NCBI GenBank assembly: GCA_013178275.1
Contig: JABLWZ010000030.1
Location: 1-43,011, forward strand
Source of the DNA: Bacillota bacterium
GTDB taxonomy: Bacteria > Bacillota > Ch66 > Ch109
Direction: 5' to 3'
Length of the DNA stretch: 43,011 bases
Part shown: piece after piece, positions 7,709 through 16,087 of the stretch
Layout: each line of letters begins with the position of its first letter
How positions within the stretch are numbered: the first letter of the stretch is position 1
Position numbers and translations under genes: made by a program
Notes under the pieces: model-generated
The model's database searches: none
What the model was told of the DNA's origin: nothing
The model's input: only the letters and a program-made list of their open reading frames with translations

Positions 7709-8929
7709 TTGAATGTTGTAATCGTCGGCAACAGCGCGGCGGGCATCGCGGCGGCGGAAACCCTGCGCGGCCTCGAACCGCTGGCGAAGATCACGGTGCT
7801 CTCGGAAGAGAATCACCCGCCTTACTCCCGCTGCCTCATCACCGAAGTCGTGGCCGGGTCGGCGGGCCTCGACTCCATCCGTTACCGTTCGGACCAGTTC
7901 TACGAAGACCAGGTCATCGGCCTGGTCCGGGGAGCGCGGGTGAATTCCATCGATCCCGCGGGACGCAGGGTACTCTTTGGAGAGGCGGGTGAGATGCCTT
8001 ACGACAAACTGCTGCTGGCAACCGGCTCGCGCCCAGTAGGGATTGAGGTGGAAGGCGCGGAACTGGAGGGCGTCTTTGCCCTGCGCAGCTACGACCAGGC
8101 AGAGGCGATCGCCAGGCAGGCTTCTGTGGCTGGGGAGACCGTCGTCATAGGCGGCGGGCTGGTCGGGCTGAAGGCCGCCTATGCCCTGCGCCGGGGGGGC
8201 TGCCCGGTCACGGTGGTGGTCAAGAGCGGTCACCTGCTGACACGCCAGCTGGACGCCGCGAGCGCCGCCATGGTCGAAAAGGAACTGATTGATGCGGGGA
8301 TAAGTTTTATCTACGGTCAGAACCCCGTGGGATTCAGCCCCGGGGCCGGCGGGAAGGAGATAAGGTCGGTGACCCTGGAGGACGGGCGGGAGATACCCGC
8401 TGAACTGGTATTGGTAGCGAAAGGGGTCATCGCCAACGCCGAGCTGGTACGCGAGGCCGGCGGCGAAACCGCCGCGGGTATAAAGGTCAACGAATTTATG
8501 GAGACCAGCCTGCCGGATGTATACGCGGCGGGAGACTGTATCGAGGTGAGAGATTGCGTCACCGGGAGGCAGACCCCCTCCGCCCTCTGGACCCTGGCCG
8601 TGGAGCAGGGCCGCTATGCCGCCTATAACCTGGCCGGCCGGCGAAAGCCCTATCCGCTGCCCCTTACCCGGATGAACGCCGCCCAGTTCGGCGGTCTTCC
8701 CTTTATCTCGGTCGGCGCGGTGGACGAGGGTGAAGAGGTCCTGACCTGGAAGGAGCCGGGGGTCTATCGCCGGCTGGCCATCCGGGGAGACCTCCTGATC
8801 GGGGCCATCCTGGTTGGCTCGCTGGAAGCTGCGGGTATCTATACTTCCCTGATCAAGAACCGGCGGCCGCTGGGTGACCTGCGAGAAGGGCTTTTAAAGG
8901 GCCGGGTCTCGGCGGCGAGTTTTATCTAA
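7709..8929 (+). CDS. FAD/NAD(P)-dependent oxidoreductase of the CODH cluster
   Basis: Two-dinucleotide-binding-domain flavoprotein of the pyridine nucleotide-disulfide oxidoreductase family. The FAD site is GNSAAGIAAAE at 7-17, the NAD(P) site is GGGLVGLKAAYAL at 148-160, and the second FAD motif is YAAGDC near 270. C42 sits in PYSRCLI but there is no redox-active CxxxxC. Genes of this type often accompany cooS and cooF and are thought to pass electrons between CooF and NAD(P)H. TTG start at 7709 behind GGGAGGGA. Only 32 bp separate it from cooS, so one operon is likely. Confidence 0.85.
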   Translation: MNVVIVGNSAAGIAAAETLRGLEPLAKITVLSEENHPPYSRCLITEVVAGSAGLDSIRYRSDQFYEDQVIGLVRGARVNSIDPAGRRVLFGEAGEMPYDKLLLATGSRPVGIEVEGAELEGVFALRSYDQAEAIARQASVAGETVVIGGGLVGLKAAYALRRGGCPVTVVVKSGHLLTRQLDAASAAMVEKELIDAGISFIYGQNPVGFSPGAGGKEIRSVTLEDGREIPAELVLVAKGVIANAELVREAGGETAAGIKVNEFMETSLPDVYAAGDCIEVRDCVTGRQTPSALWTLAVEQGRYAAYNLAGRRKPYPLPLTRMNAAQFGGLPFISVGAVDEGEEVLTWKEPGVYRRLAIRGDLLIGAILVGSLEAAGIYTSLIKNRRPLGDLREGLLKGRVSAASFI

Positions 8930-8961
8930 CACCTAAATGACTTTTTGGGAGGGATGATTCC

Positions 8962-10866
8962 ATGAGATCCAGGGACAGCGCTGTGAACCAGATGCTTGAA
9001 GTAGCGAGGAAGGAAGCCATAGAGACCACCTGGGACCGGTACGAATCCCAGGTGCCCCAGTGCGGATTTGGTGAACTGGGGGTCTGCTGCCGTCACTGTG
9101 TTATGGGACCCTGCCGGATCAGCCCCTTTGAGGACGGGCCGAAGAGAGGCATCTGCGGCGCCACCGCGGATACCATGGTGGCCCGGGGCCTGGTCCGGGC
9201 GATCGCCGGCGGAGCGGCGGCCCACTCGGGCCACGCCAAGCACCTGGCGCACACCCTGCACAAGTGGGTAAAGGGCAAGGCCCCCGACTACAACGTGAAG
9301 AACGAGGCCAAGCTCAGGGCGGTCGCGGTCCGGCAGGGGATACCCTCCGAGGGCCTGAGCGTCCGTGAACTGGCCGAAAAAGTGGTCGAGTCGGTATTCA
9401 GCCAGTTCGCCGAGGGAGAAGGGCCGCTGGCCTGGGCGGGCGCCACCGTCACCGCCGGGCGGGTCGAGGCCCTGGCCAGGCTCGGGGTGCTGCCGGTCGG
9501 GATAGACAGCAGCATCGCCGAGATGATGCACCGCACCCACATGGGTGTCGACGCCGACCCGGTCAACCTGCTGCTGGCAGGGATAAGCTGCTCGATAGCC
9601 GACTACACCGGCTGCCACATCGGCACCGACCTGGCCGATATCCTGTTCGGCACCCCGGTCCCCATCATGAGCGAGGCCAACATGGGGGTCATGAAGGAGA
9701 ACTCCGTCAATATCGCGGTCCACGGGCATAACCCGGTCCTTTCGGAGATCATAGTTCAGATAGCCGAGGAGATGCAGGATGAGGCCCGGGCAGCCGGGGC
9801 CGACGGGATCGTCCTGTGCGGCATCTGCTGTACCGGCAACGAGGTGCTGATGCGCCACGGTATACCGCCCCTGACCCACGGGGTCTCCCAGGAACTGCCG
9901 ATCCTGACCGGGGCGCTCGACACCATCGTGGTCGACTACCAGTGCGTCTATCCCTCCGTCGTGGAGGTGGCGCGCTGCTACGGCACCAAGGTGATAACCA
10001 CCATGAGCATAGCCAAGATCCAGGGCGCCACCCACATCGAGCTGGTCGAAGAAGAAGCGGTGGCCAAGGCGAGAGAGATTATCAGGGTCGGGATCGAAGC
10101 CTTCAAGGCCCGGAAAGGGCGGCCGGTCAACATCCCGCAGGTGACCAACAAGGTCGTGGCCGGGTTCTCGGTGGAGGCCATAGTCGCCGCGCTCTCCAAG
10201 CTGGATGCGGAAGACCCCCTGAAACCCGTCATCGACAACATCGTAAACGGAAACATCCAGGGCGTGGCCCTTTTCGCGGGATGCAACAACGTCAAGGTTC
10301 CCCAGGACAACAACTACCTGGTGATAGCAGAGGAACTGGCCAAGCGGGATGTCCTGCTCCTGGCCACCGGCTGCGGCGCCGGCGCATACGCCCGCCAGGG
10401 CTATATGACCCCCGAAGCGACCGAGAAGTACGCCGGGCCGGGCCTCAAGGCCGTCCTGACTGCCATCGGCGAGGCCAACGGGCTGGGCGGGCCGCTGCCG
10501 CTGGTACTGCACATGGGCTCCTGCGTGGACAACACCAGGGCGGTCGACCTGACCGTGGCCATCGCCAACAAGCTCGGCGTGGATATTGACAAGCTCCCGG
10601 TGGTGGCGTCAGCGCCCGAGTTCAAGACCGAAAAGGCGGTCGCCATCGGGACCTGGGCCATCGCGTCGGGCCTCCCGGTCCACCTGGGAGTCGTGCCGCC
10701 GGTCCTGGGCGGTCCGATGGTGACCTCCGTCCTGACCGCCGGGGTCAAGGACCTGCTGGGCGGCTACTTTATCGTGGAGACCGACCCGATGAAGGCCGCG
10801 GAGAAGCTGTTCGCGGCGATCCAGGAGCGCCGGGCGGGTCTGGGCCTGAATACACGCCAGTGGTAG
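8962..10866 (+). CDS. cooS: Anaerobic Ni-Fe carbon monoxide dehydrogenase catalytic subunit
   Basis: Interconverts CO + H2O and CO2 + 2e- + 2H+. The D-cluster cysteines are C34 and C42; the B-cluster cysteines are C43, C46, C51 and C65. All C-cluster ligands are present at a constant offset of five from Carboxydothermus CODH-II: H256, C290, C328, C441, C471 and C521, with the active-site lysine K558. Length of 634 aa is typical of the homodimeric, monofunctional enzyme. No acetyl-CoA synthase subunits adjoin it, and no cooC nickel-insertion gene is in the window. ATG at 8962 follows GGGAGGG. Confidence 0.97.
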   Translation: MRSRDSAVNQMLEVARKEAIETTWDRYESQVPQCGFGELGVCCRHCVMGPCRISPFEDGPKRGICGATADTMVARGLVRAIAGGAAAHSGHAKHLAHTLHKWVKGKAPDYNVKNEAKLRAVAVRQGIPSEGLSVRELAEKVVESVFSQFAEGEGPLAWAGATVTAGRVEALARLGVLPVGIDSSIAEMMHRTHMGVDADPVNLLLAGISCSIADYTGCHIGTDLADILFGTPVPIMSEANMGVMKENSVNIAVHGHNPVLSEIIVQIAEEMQDEARAAGADGIVLCGICCTGNEVLMRHGIPPLTHGVSQELPILTGALDTIVVDYQCVYPSVVEVARCYGTKVITTMSIAKIQGATHIELVEEEAVAKAREIIRVGIEAFKARKGRPVNIPQVTNKVVAGFSVEAIVAALSKLDAEDPLKPVIDNIVNGNIQGVALFAGCNNVKVPQDNNYLVIAEELAKRDVLLLATGCGAGAYARQGYMTPEATEKYAGPGLKAVLTAIGEANGLGGPLPLVLHMGSCVDNTRAVDLTVAIANKLGVDIDKLPVVASAPEFKTEKAVAIGTWAIASGLPVHLGVVPPVLGGPMVTSVLTAGVKDLLGGYFIVETDPMKAAEKLFAAIQERRAGLGLNTRQW

Positions 10867-10884
10867 CGGAAAGGGGATGAGGAT

Positions 10885-11388
10885 GTGTCCAGGGAAGTTC
10901 TGATTCGATACGAACGCTGCACCGGCTGCCGATCGTGCGAGCTGGCCTGCGCTGTCGCCCACTCCGAGAGCAAAACCCTCTTCGGGGCTATCGGGGAGGC
11001 GCGCCGACCGCTGAAAAGGATCTTCGTCCACCAGGCCGGGCCAAAGAAGGTGCCGCTGAACTGCCGGCACTGCGGAGACGCGCCCTGCCTGGACGCCTGC
11101 ATCGCCGGGGCCATGTACCGGACGAAGGAGGGCGTAGTGACCAACGAGTCCGGGGAGCGCCCGTGCGTGGGCTGCTGGATGTGCGTGATGGTCTGTCCTT
11201 ACGGGGTCATCCGCAGCGAGGTGAAGGAAAAGCTCGCGGTGAAGTGCGATAGAAACTGTCTCGATGCCGCAGGAGTCCCGGCCTGCGTCCGTTCATGCCC
11301 CACCGGGGCCCTGGTGTACGAGTCCATCGATCAGTTCGGCGAGCAGAAGCGAAAAGAGTTTCTGCACCGGGCGGTCGGCGATCTGTAG
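10885..11388 (+). CDS. cooF: CooF-type four-cluster ferredoxin, electron carrier for CODH
   Basis: Iron-sulfur protein that takes electrons from CooS. Cysteine sets for four [4Fe-4S] clusters are visible: CTGCRSCELAC at 12-22, CRHCGDAPCLDAC, CVGCWMCVMVCP, and the last set CDRNC plus CVRSCP. The GTG start at 10885 follows AAGGGGATGAGG, 18 bp after cooS. Partners here are the flavoprotein at 7709 and CooS, so CO-derived electrons probably reach NAD(P)H. Last gene before a clear terminator. Confidence 0.92.
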   Translation: MSREVLIRYERCTGCRSCELACAVAHSESKTLFGAIGEARRPLKRIFVHQAGPKKVPLNCRHCGDAPCLDACIAGAMYRTKEGVVTNESGERPCVGCWMCVMVCPYGVIRSEVKEKLAVKCDRNCLDAAGVPACVRSCPTGALVYESIDQFGEQKRKEFLHRAVGDL

Positions 11389-11411
11389 ACCTGAACCGCA
11401 AAACCGGCATC

Positions 11412-11446
11412 AAAAAGGCCACCCCCCAAGGTGGTCTTTTCTTTTT
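11412..11446 (+). terminator. Rho-independent terminator of the CODH operon
   Basis: Stem AAAAAGGCCACC (11412-11423) with GGTGGTCTTTT (11430-11440), followed by CTTTTT. The upstream A-run also allows function on the other strand. Confidence 0.85.
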
Positions 11447-11562
11447 CCCGATAGGGAAAGCTAATAGCGGCAAAACAGGGAACGGAGCTGATTACAATAA
11501 GACTTACCTATCGTTTTAAGGAACTGGGGCCAAACGACCTCGCCCTCGCAGGGGGAAAGGCG

Positions 11563-14091
11563 GTGAACCTGGGGGAGATGGAGCGCGCCGCCCTGCCGGT
11601 CCCTCCCGGGTTCGTGCTGGTCACGCCCGCTTACCACCTCTTCGTGGAGTCAAACCGGCTGGGCCCCGGTATCGAGAGCATCCTGGACGGGCTGGACTAC
11701 CGGGACTCCTCGGTCCTTGAACCGGCCTCGTCCTCCATCCGTTCCCTCTTCGAGGCGGGAACCGTCCCCGACCAGATACTCGAAGCCCTCTACCAGGCTT
11801 ACGCCGAAATGTGCGAGGGCACGGTTGCCGTGAGGTCCTCCGCCACGGCGGAGGACCTCCCCTACGCCTCGTTCGCGGGGCAGCAGGACACCTACCTGAA
11901 CATCAACGGGCGGGAGAGGCTGCTGTCGGCGGTTAAGAGCTGCTGGTCCTCGCTCTGGACAGCCCGGGCGCTGTCCTACCGGGCGCGCCAGGAGATACCT
12001 CCTTCCGCGCTTGCCCTGGCGGTGGTGGTGCAGCGGTTGGTGTTCTCGGAGGCCTCCGGGGTGATGTTCACCGCTAACCCCGTGAACGGGAGACGCGACC
12101 AATTGGTCATAGACGGGACCTGGGGCCTGGGAGAGGCCCTGGTGAGCGGCCAGGTCAATCCCGACCACTGGGTGGTGGAAAAGGAGAGCGGCTTGATCGT
12201 TTCCACCGCCATCGCCGATAAAAAGGTGATGACCAGAAGGACGGAAGACGGGGTGGAGTCGGTCGAGACCCCCGCCAGCCGGCGGAAGGCCCCGTCCCTG
12301 AGTGGGGATGAGATATCCGAACTGGTGGATATAGGCCTTCGGGTCGAGGAGCGCTTCGGCCAGCCCCAGGACGTCGAGTGGGCGCTGGCCGGGGGCCGGA
12401 TCTACCTGGTACAGTCGCGGCCCATCACCTCGCTCTTTCCGCTGCCCGAGCCGAAGCCCCGACGCGCCGAAGGCCCCCGGGTTTACGTTTGCGGCAACCT
12501 GATGCAGGGTCTGGTGGAACCTATCACCCCTATGGGCATCTCGGCCTTCAGTATGCTTGCCCGTGGGATAGCGAACCTATGGGGCTTCAGGATACCCCCG
12601 GGCGAAACCCCGCCCGCCTTTAAAACCGCGGCCGGGCGTGTCTTTATCGACGTCACCACGGCGGTGCGGCATACCCGCACGCGCGGAGCGGTGCTCACCG
12701 TCACCTCCATGGTGGATAAGCCCACCTCCCAGGCCCTGGGGCGCCTGCTGGAAAGAGACCGCCGGTACGACCCGCTGAAGCAGCGCCTCCCCCTGCGGTA
12801 TCCCTGGAGGTTTATACTCAGAGTTCTCAGCCGGGCCGTCTACACCTTCATCCTACCAGCGGCGGGGAGGGCCGCGGGGATCAGGGCCATGGACCGTCAG
12901 ATCGAGATGCGGGAGCGGGAGGCCGCCCGCCTGGAGGGGATCGGGGAGAGGCTCGCGTTCGTGGAACGAACGATGCGGAACCTGCTGCCGGTGGTATTCA
13001 CCAGGATGGGCGCGGTACTGATACCGGGGATGGCGTCCAGGTTCATCGTGGAGGGAAGACTCGCCGCCTGGCTGGGGGAGTCCGAATCGCTGCAGCCGGT
13101 CCTGCGGTCCCTCCCGCACAACCCCACCACCGAGATGGACCTGCGGCTCTGGAAGATATCCCGCGAGCTAAAATCCAGGGGCGAAGCGCCCTCCACGGAG
13201 CACCCCCTGGTCGTCGATTTCCTTGAATCATACGGACACCGGGGCGTGCGGGAGATCGACACCGGGATGCCGCGCTGGAAGGATGACCCCACCCATATCC
13301 TGAACGTATTGAATACCTACCTGTCCCACGGCGAAGAGGCCGATGTCGAGACGCATTTCCTTCAGGGGGTGGAGGCCGCGGAGAAGGCGGTAGATGAGCT
13401 GGTGATAAAGGTTCGGGAGAAAGCGGGGGCGTTGCGGGCGGCCCTGGCGGGAGTGCTCCTGCGGCGGGTGAGGGAACTGTTCGGGGTCCGGGAGTACCCC
13501 AAGTTCTATCTGGTCCGGGTCATCGCCCTGATACGCGAGGTGATTGAGGGAGTGGGTTCGGAGCTGGTCCGGCGGGGGGAGCTGGAGAACCCGGAGGACG
13601 TGTTCTATCTGAGTGCGGCTGACATCCGGCGAGGAGCCGGACTCAGGGACACCGCGAACAAGCATCGGGAAGGCTATCGGCGCGAGCTGGATAGGAGATC
13701 GGTACCGCGGATCATCACCAGCGAGGGGGAGACCGTCTACTCCACCCCCGCGTCCGAAGCCGGGGCCCTGGTGGGCACCCCGGCCTCACCCGGGGTCTAC
13801 GAGGGCCGGGCGCGCGTGGTGTTCGACCCCCGGGAGGCGAGGCTCGAACCCGGCGAGGTGCTGGTGGCCCAGGGGACCGACCCGGCCTGGACCCCGCTGT
13901 TTCTCAGCGCCGGCGCCCTGGTCATGGAGATAGGGGGGATAATGTCCCACGGCTCGGTGGTGGCTCGGGAGTACGGGATTCCCGCGGTGGTGGGGGTGAT
14001 GGACGCCACCCGGCTGATTCAGAGCGGCCAGCGGATACGGGTCGACGGGGAGCACGGACAGGTCCAGCCCCTTCGGAACGAAGGGCAATAA
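11563..14091 (+). CDS. PEP/pyruvate-binding (rifampin phosphotransferase-like) phosphotransferase
   Basis: N-terminal PPDK/PEP-synthase ATP-grasp domain (VAVRSSATAEDLPYASFAGQ near residue 90; GDxP-like QPQDVEWA near 267), a long middle domain, and a C-terminal swivelling phosphohistidine domain (GGIMSHGSVVAREYGIP, H796 in this numbering). A C-terminal PEP-binding barrel is missing, so it is not a true PEP synthase; the order ATP-grasp, substrate domain, His domain is that of rifampin phosphotransferase. The substrate is not proven. The stated start is the first canonical codon (GTG, 11563), but family-like sequence continues upstream in frame (LALAGGKAVNLGEM) to about 11497, where only ATT, ATA or CTG could start. 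It ends 5 bp before a convergent ferredoxin gene. Confidence 0.8.
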   Translation: MNLGEMERAALPVPPGFVLVTPAYHLFVESNRLGPGIESILDGLDYRDSSVLEPASSSIRSLFEAGTVPDQILEALYQAYAEMCEGTVAVRSSATAEDLPYASFAGQQDTYLNINGRERLLSAVKSCWSSLWTARALSYRARQEIPPSALALAVVVQRLVFSEASGVMFTANPVNGRRDQLVIDGTWGLGEALVSGQVNPDHWVVEKESGLIVSTAIADKKVMTRRTEDGVESVETPASRRKAPSLSGDEISELVDIGLRVEERFGQPQDVEWALAGGRIYLVQSRPITSLFPLPEPKPRRAEGPRVYVCGNLMQGLVEPITPMGISAFSMLARGIANLWGFRIPPGETPPAFKTAAGRVFIDVTTAVRHTRTRGAVLTVTSMVDKPTSQALGRLLERDRRYDPLKQRLPLRYPWRFILRVLSRAVYTFILPAAGRAAGIRAMDRQIEMREREAARLEGIGERLAFVERTMRNLLPVVFTRMGAVLIPGMASRFIVEGRLAAWLGESESLQPVLRSLPHNPTTEMDLRLWKISRELKSRGEAPSTEHPLVVDFLESYGHRGVREIDTGMPRWKDDPTHILNVLNTYLSHGEEADVETHFLQGVEAAEKAVDELVIKVREKAGALRAALAGVLLRRVRELFGVREYPKFYLVRVIALIREVIEGVGSELVRRGELENPEDVFYLSAADIRRGAGLRDTANKHREGYRRELDRRSVPRIITSEGETVYSTPASEAGALVGTPASPGVYEGRARVVFDPREARLEPGEVLVAQGTDPAWTPLFLSAGALVMEIGGIMSHGSVVAREYGIPAVVGVMDATRLIQSGQRIRVDGEHGQVQPLRNEGQ

Positions 14092-14096
14092 GACTA

Positions 14097-14273
14097 TTAT
14101 TCGTGCCGAACGACCGCCTCCGAAGGGCAGCTCTCCTGGCAGAGCCCGCAGCAGACGCACTTATCCGGGTCGATCCGGTACTCCCCGAACTGGCTGATAG
14201 CCTCGACGGGGCAGACGTCGGCACACAGCCCGCACGCCGAGCACCGCTCCCGGTCTATCTCGTACACCGGCAT
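14097..14273 (-). CDS. Small 2[4Fe-4S] ferredoxin (58 aa)
   Basis: Bacterial-type ferredoxin with two CxxCxxCxxxCP motifs: CSACGLCADVCP at residues 11-22 and CVCCGLCQESCP at 40-51. The ATG (complement of 14271-14273) follows GAGGTG, and it starts 18 bp after the end of the acyl-CoA dehydrogenase gene, so it is the third gene of the leftward operon. It probably carries electrons for, or from, acyl-CoA oxidation; that link rests on gene order. It is short enough to be dropped by common length cut-offs. Confidence 0.88.
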   Translation of the reverse strand: MPVYEIDRERCSACGLCADVCPVEAISQFGEYRIDPDKCVCCGLCQESCPSEAVVRHE

Positions 14274-14291
14274 TCACCTCGTTGGTATAGT

Positions 14292-15437
14292 CTACAGCAG
14301 GGAAGCGATGATGTTCCGCTGGATATAGTTCGTCCCCTCGATGGTCGACAGGATTCGGGCATCCCGCAGCAGCCGCTCCATGGGCGACCCCTTCTCGTAG
14401 GCCCGGGCCCCGAGGATGTCCGCCGCCTCCGCCGTCACCTCTTGGGCTATGGTGCTGGCCGCCAGCTTGGCCATGGCCGAGGCGACCGTGAAGTCGTCCC
14501 CCTTGTCTATCAGCCAGCACGCCTTCCAGGTTATCAACCGGGCCATCTCTATCCTGGTCGCCATCTCCGCCAGGGTGTGGGACACTGCCTGGTGATTCTT
14601 GATCTTGCGGTCAAACTGGATGCGCCCGTCGGCGTGTCCGTAGGCCAGTTCGTAAGCGGCGCGCGAAATGCCCACCGAGGTGGCCCCCACCAGGACGCGG
14701 CCGATGTCGAAGGTCTGGCTCAGCAGCAGGTATCCGCTGTACGGCTCATCGCTCTTGATCACCATGGACTGGTCCACGGCGGCGTTGTCGAAGACCACCT
14801 CGGCGATCTCGGCGTAATCCAGGGCCGCCATGTCCCGGACATTCCCGGTGCTGACCCCCGGCGTGTCCCGGGGGATGATGAAGCAGCGCATGGAAGACTT
14901 CTTCTGGATGCGGTCGCTGAACGCGAACAGCGATATGAACTCCGCCTGCGGGGCATTCAGGATATAGTCCTTGCGGCCGTTTACTACGTACCCCTGGGCG
15001 GTTTTCTCGGCGAAGGTGGTCATGGAGTTTATGTCCGAACCGCCGCTCGACTCGGTCAGGGCGAAGGCACTGAGGGACGCGTTGCTGCCCGCCAGTTTCG
15101 GCAGGACCCTCTGTTTCTGCCGCTCGCTCCCGGCCAGCAGGATAGGCTGCACCGCGTGCACGTTGGCGTCCACCACCGCGGTCAGGCCCGAGCACGCGGC
15201 CGCCAGTTCCTCTACGACCAGGCAGGTGGTGAAGATGTCCAGACCCAGGCCGCCGTACTCGACCGGGATGGTGGGGCAGACCAGGTTCAGCTCGCTCAGT
15301 TTATTTACCAGGTGCCAGTCGAATCCGTCCTTATTAGGGAAGTCCCTTCCCTGGATGTAGGGCTTGATCTCAGTTTCCGCCAGGCCGCGGACCGTTTGCA
15401 CCAGTTCGGCCTGCTGCTTACTCAGCGAGAGGTCCAT
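14292..15437 (-). CDS. Acyl-CoA dehydrogenase (MCAD/BCAD-type catalytic base)
   Basis: FAD enzyme oxidizing acyl-CoA to 2-enoyl-CoA. ALTESSGGSD (126-135) is the flavin/substrate loop, and the catalytic glutamate is E367 in STIEGTN, the position of E376 in medium-chain acyl-CoA dehydrogenase. Length of 381 aa is standard. Of two in-frame ATGs I choose 15437, which sits 7 nt behind GGGGGG (15445-15450); the one at 15443 abuts it. The 5' end overlaps the stop of the XRE regulator by 20 bp, and a ferredoxin follows. No electron-transfer flavoprotein genes are in the window. Acyl chain specificity cannot be read. Confidence 0.92.
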   Translation of the reverse strand: MDLSLSKQQAELVQTVRGLAETEIKPYIQGRDFPNKDGFDWHLVNKLSELNLVCPTIPVEYGGLGLDIFTTCLVVEELAAACSGLTAVVDANVHAVQPILLAGSERQKQRVLPKLAGSNASLSAFALTESSGGSDINSMTTFAEKTAQGYVVNGRKDYILNAPQAEFISLFAFSDRIQKKSSMRCFIIPRDTPGVSTGNVRDMAALDYAEIAEVVFDNAAVDQSMVIKSDEPYSGYLLLSQTFDIGRVLVGATSVGISRAAYELAYGHADGRIQFDRKIKNHQAVSHTLAEMATRIEMARLITWKACWLIDKGDDFTVASAMAKLAASTIAQEVTAEAADILGARAYEKGSPMERLLRDARILSTIEGTNYIQRNIIASLL

Positions 15438-15795
15438 TCGCATTCCCCCCTTTAATCCTCTTCCACATCAGGTATTGAATGAATCCATCCACTTCATCGA
15501 CTTCTTCTTCAGTCAGGCGGTAAACGCTGTTGATTATTCCGAGGATGCGGTTCTCCTTCGAGTTCAGCGGGGGCTGTTCGCGGTCGGTTTCGAAGTTCTC
15601 CACGAAGTAGTTGAGCGGCTTGTCCAGGACCTCGGACAGCCTTTCGAGCTGCGACAGGTATACCCGGCGTTTACCCTTCTCGTAGTTGGACAGGGCCGAC
15701 TGCGAGCAGCCGATGGCGCTGGCGAGCTGCTCCTGGCTCATCCTCTTTTCCTCCCGGGCCGCCTGGATCCTGAGCCCAAGGTCTATCAGGTTCAT
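15418..15795 (-). CDS. XRE-family transcriptional regulator
   Basis: N-terminal Cro/CI helix-turn-helix at about 8-62 (MSQEQLASAIGCSQSALSNY is the turn and recognition helix), then an acidic C-terminal helical tail. Start taken at ATG 15795, behind AAGGAGA at good spacing, rather than in-frame codons further upstream. Its gene overlaps the acyl-CoA dehydrogenase start. It probably controls both arms of the divergent acyl-CoA module through sites in 15796-16087; the ligand is unknown. Confidence 0.88.
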   Translation of the reverse strand: MNLIDLGLRIQAAREEKRMSQEQLASAIGCSQSALSNYEKGKRRVYLSQLERLSEVLDKPLNYFVENFETDREQPPLNSKENRILGIINSVYRLTEEEVDEVDGFIQYLMWKRIKGGNANGPLAE

Positions 15796-15851
15796 CGACA
15801 AGTCTCCTTCGAGTTCATCTATGCTGTCGGAAAGTATTCCATTCAACCTTA

Positions 15852-15860
15852 ATTTTAGCA
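15852..15860 (-). promoter_or_regulatory. Extended -10 promoter of the leftward XRE-dehydrogenase-ferredoxin operon
   Basis: On the minus strand TGCTAAAAT, an extended -10 with five of six matches to TATAAT. The -35 is weak. It gives a leader of about 50 nt before the regulator start at 15795. Confidence 0.45.
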
Positions 15861-16021
15861 TAAATGTAATACACATTCCATTAATTCGCCAAGAATATCA
15901 CATTATTATATAATAGCAGCCCCCTGGCGTAATAATTTTTCGTCCCCGAATTACCGTTGATACCTTTTAGAATAAAGGGGATGGCGGTAAATGAGGGTTA
16001 TCACGCTTCGACATAACCCGG

Positions 16022-16050
16022 TTGACTGTTTATTACAAACGTGGTAATTT
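16022..16050 (+). promoter_or_regulatory. Promoter and candidate operator of the rightward dehydrogenase operon
   Basis: TTGACT at 16022-16027, 17-bp spacer, TAATTT at 16045-16050. An inverted repeat ATTAC (16032-16036) / GTAAT (16044-16048) lies across the spacer and -10 and could be the XRE regulator's site. Confidence 0.5.
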
Positions 16051-16087
16051 ATATATACCAACATTCACAAAGGAGAGTGGTAGTCCC

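Noticed and set aside
8926..10512. 528-codon frame antisense to cooS
   Set aside because: Shadow frame; cooS has a complete set of cluster ligands and a proper ribosome binding site.
14103..15455. 450-codon + strand frame across the ferredoxin and acyl-CoA dehydrogenase
   Set aside because: Covers two genuine minus-strand genes; no recognisable protein sequence.
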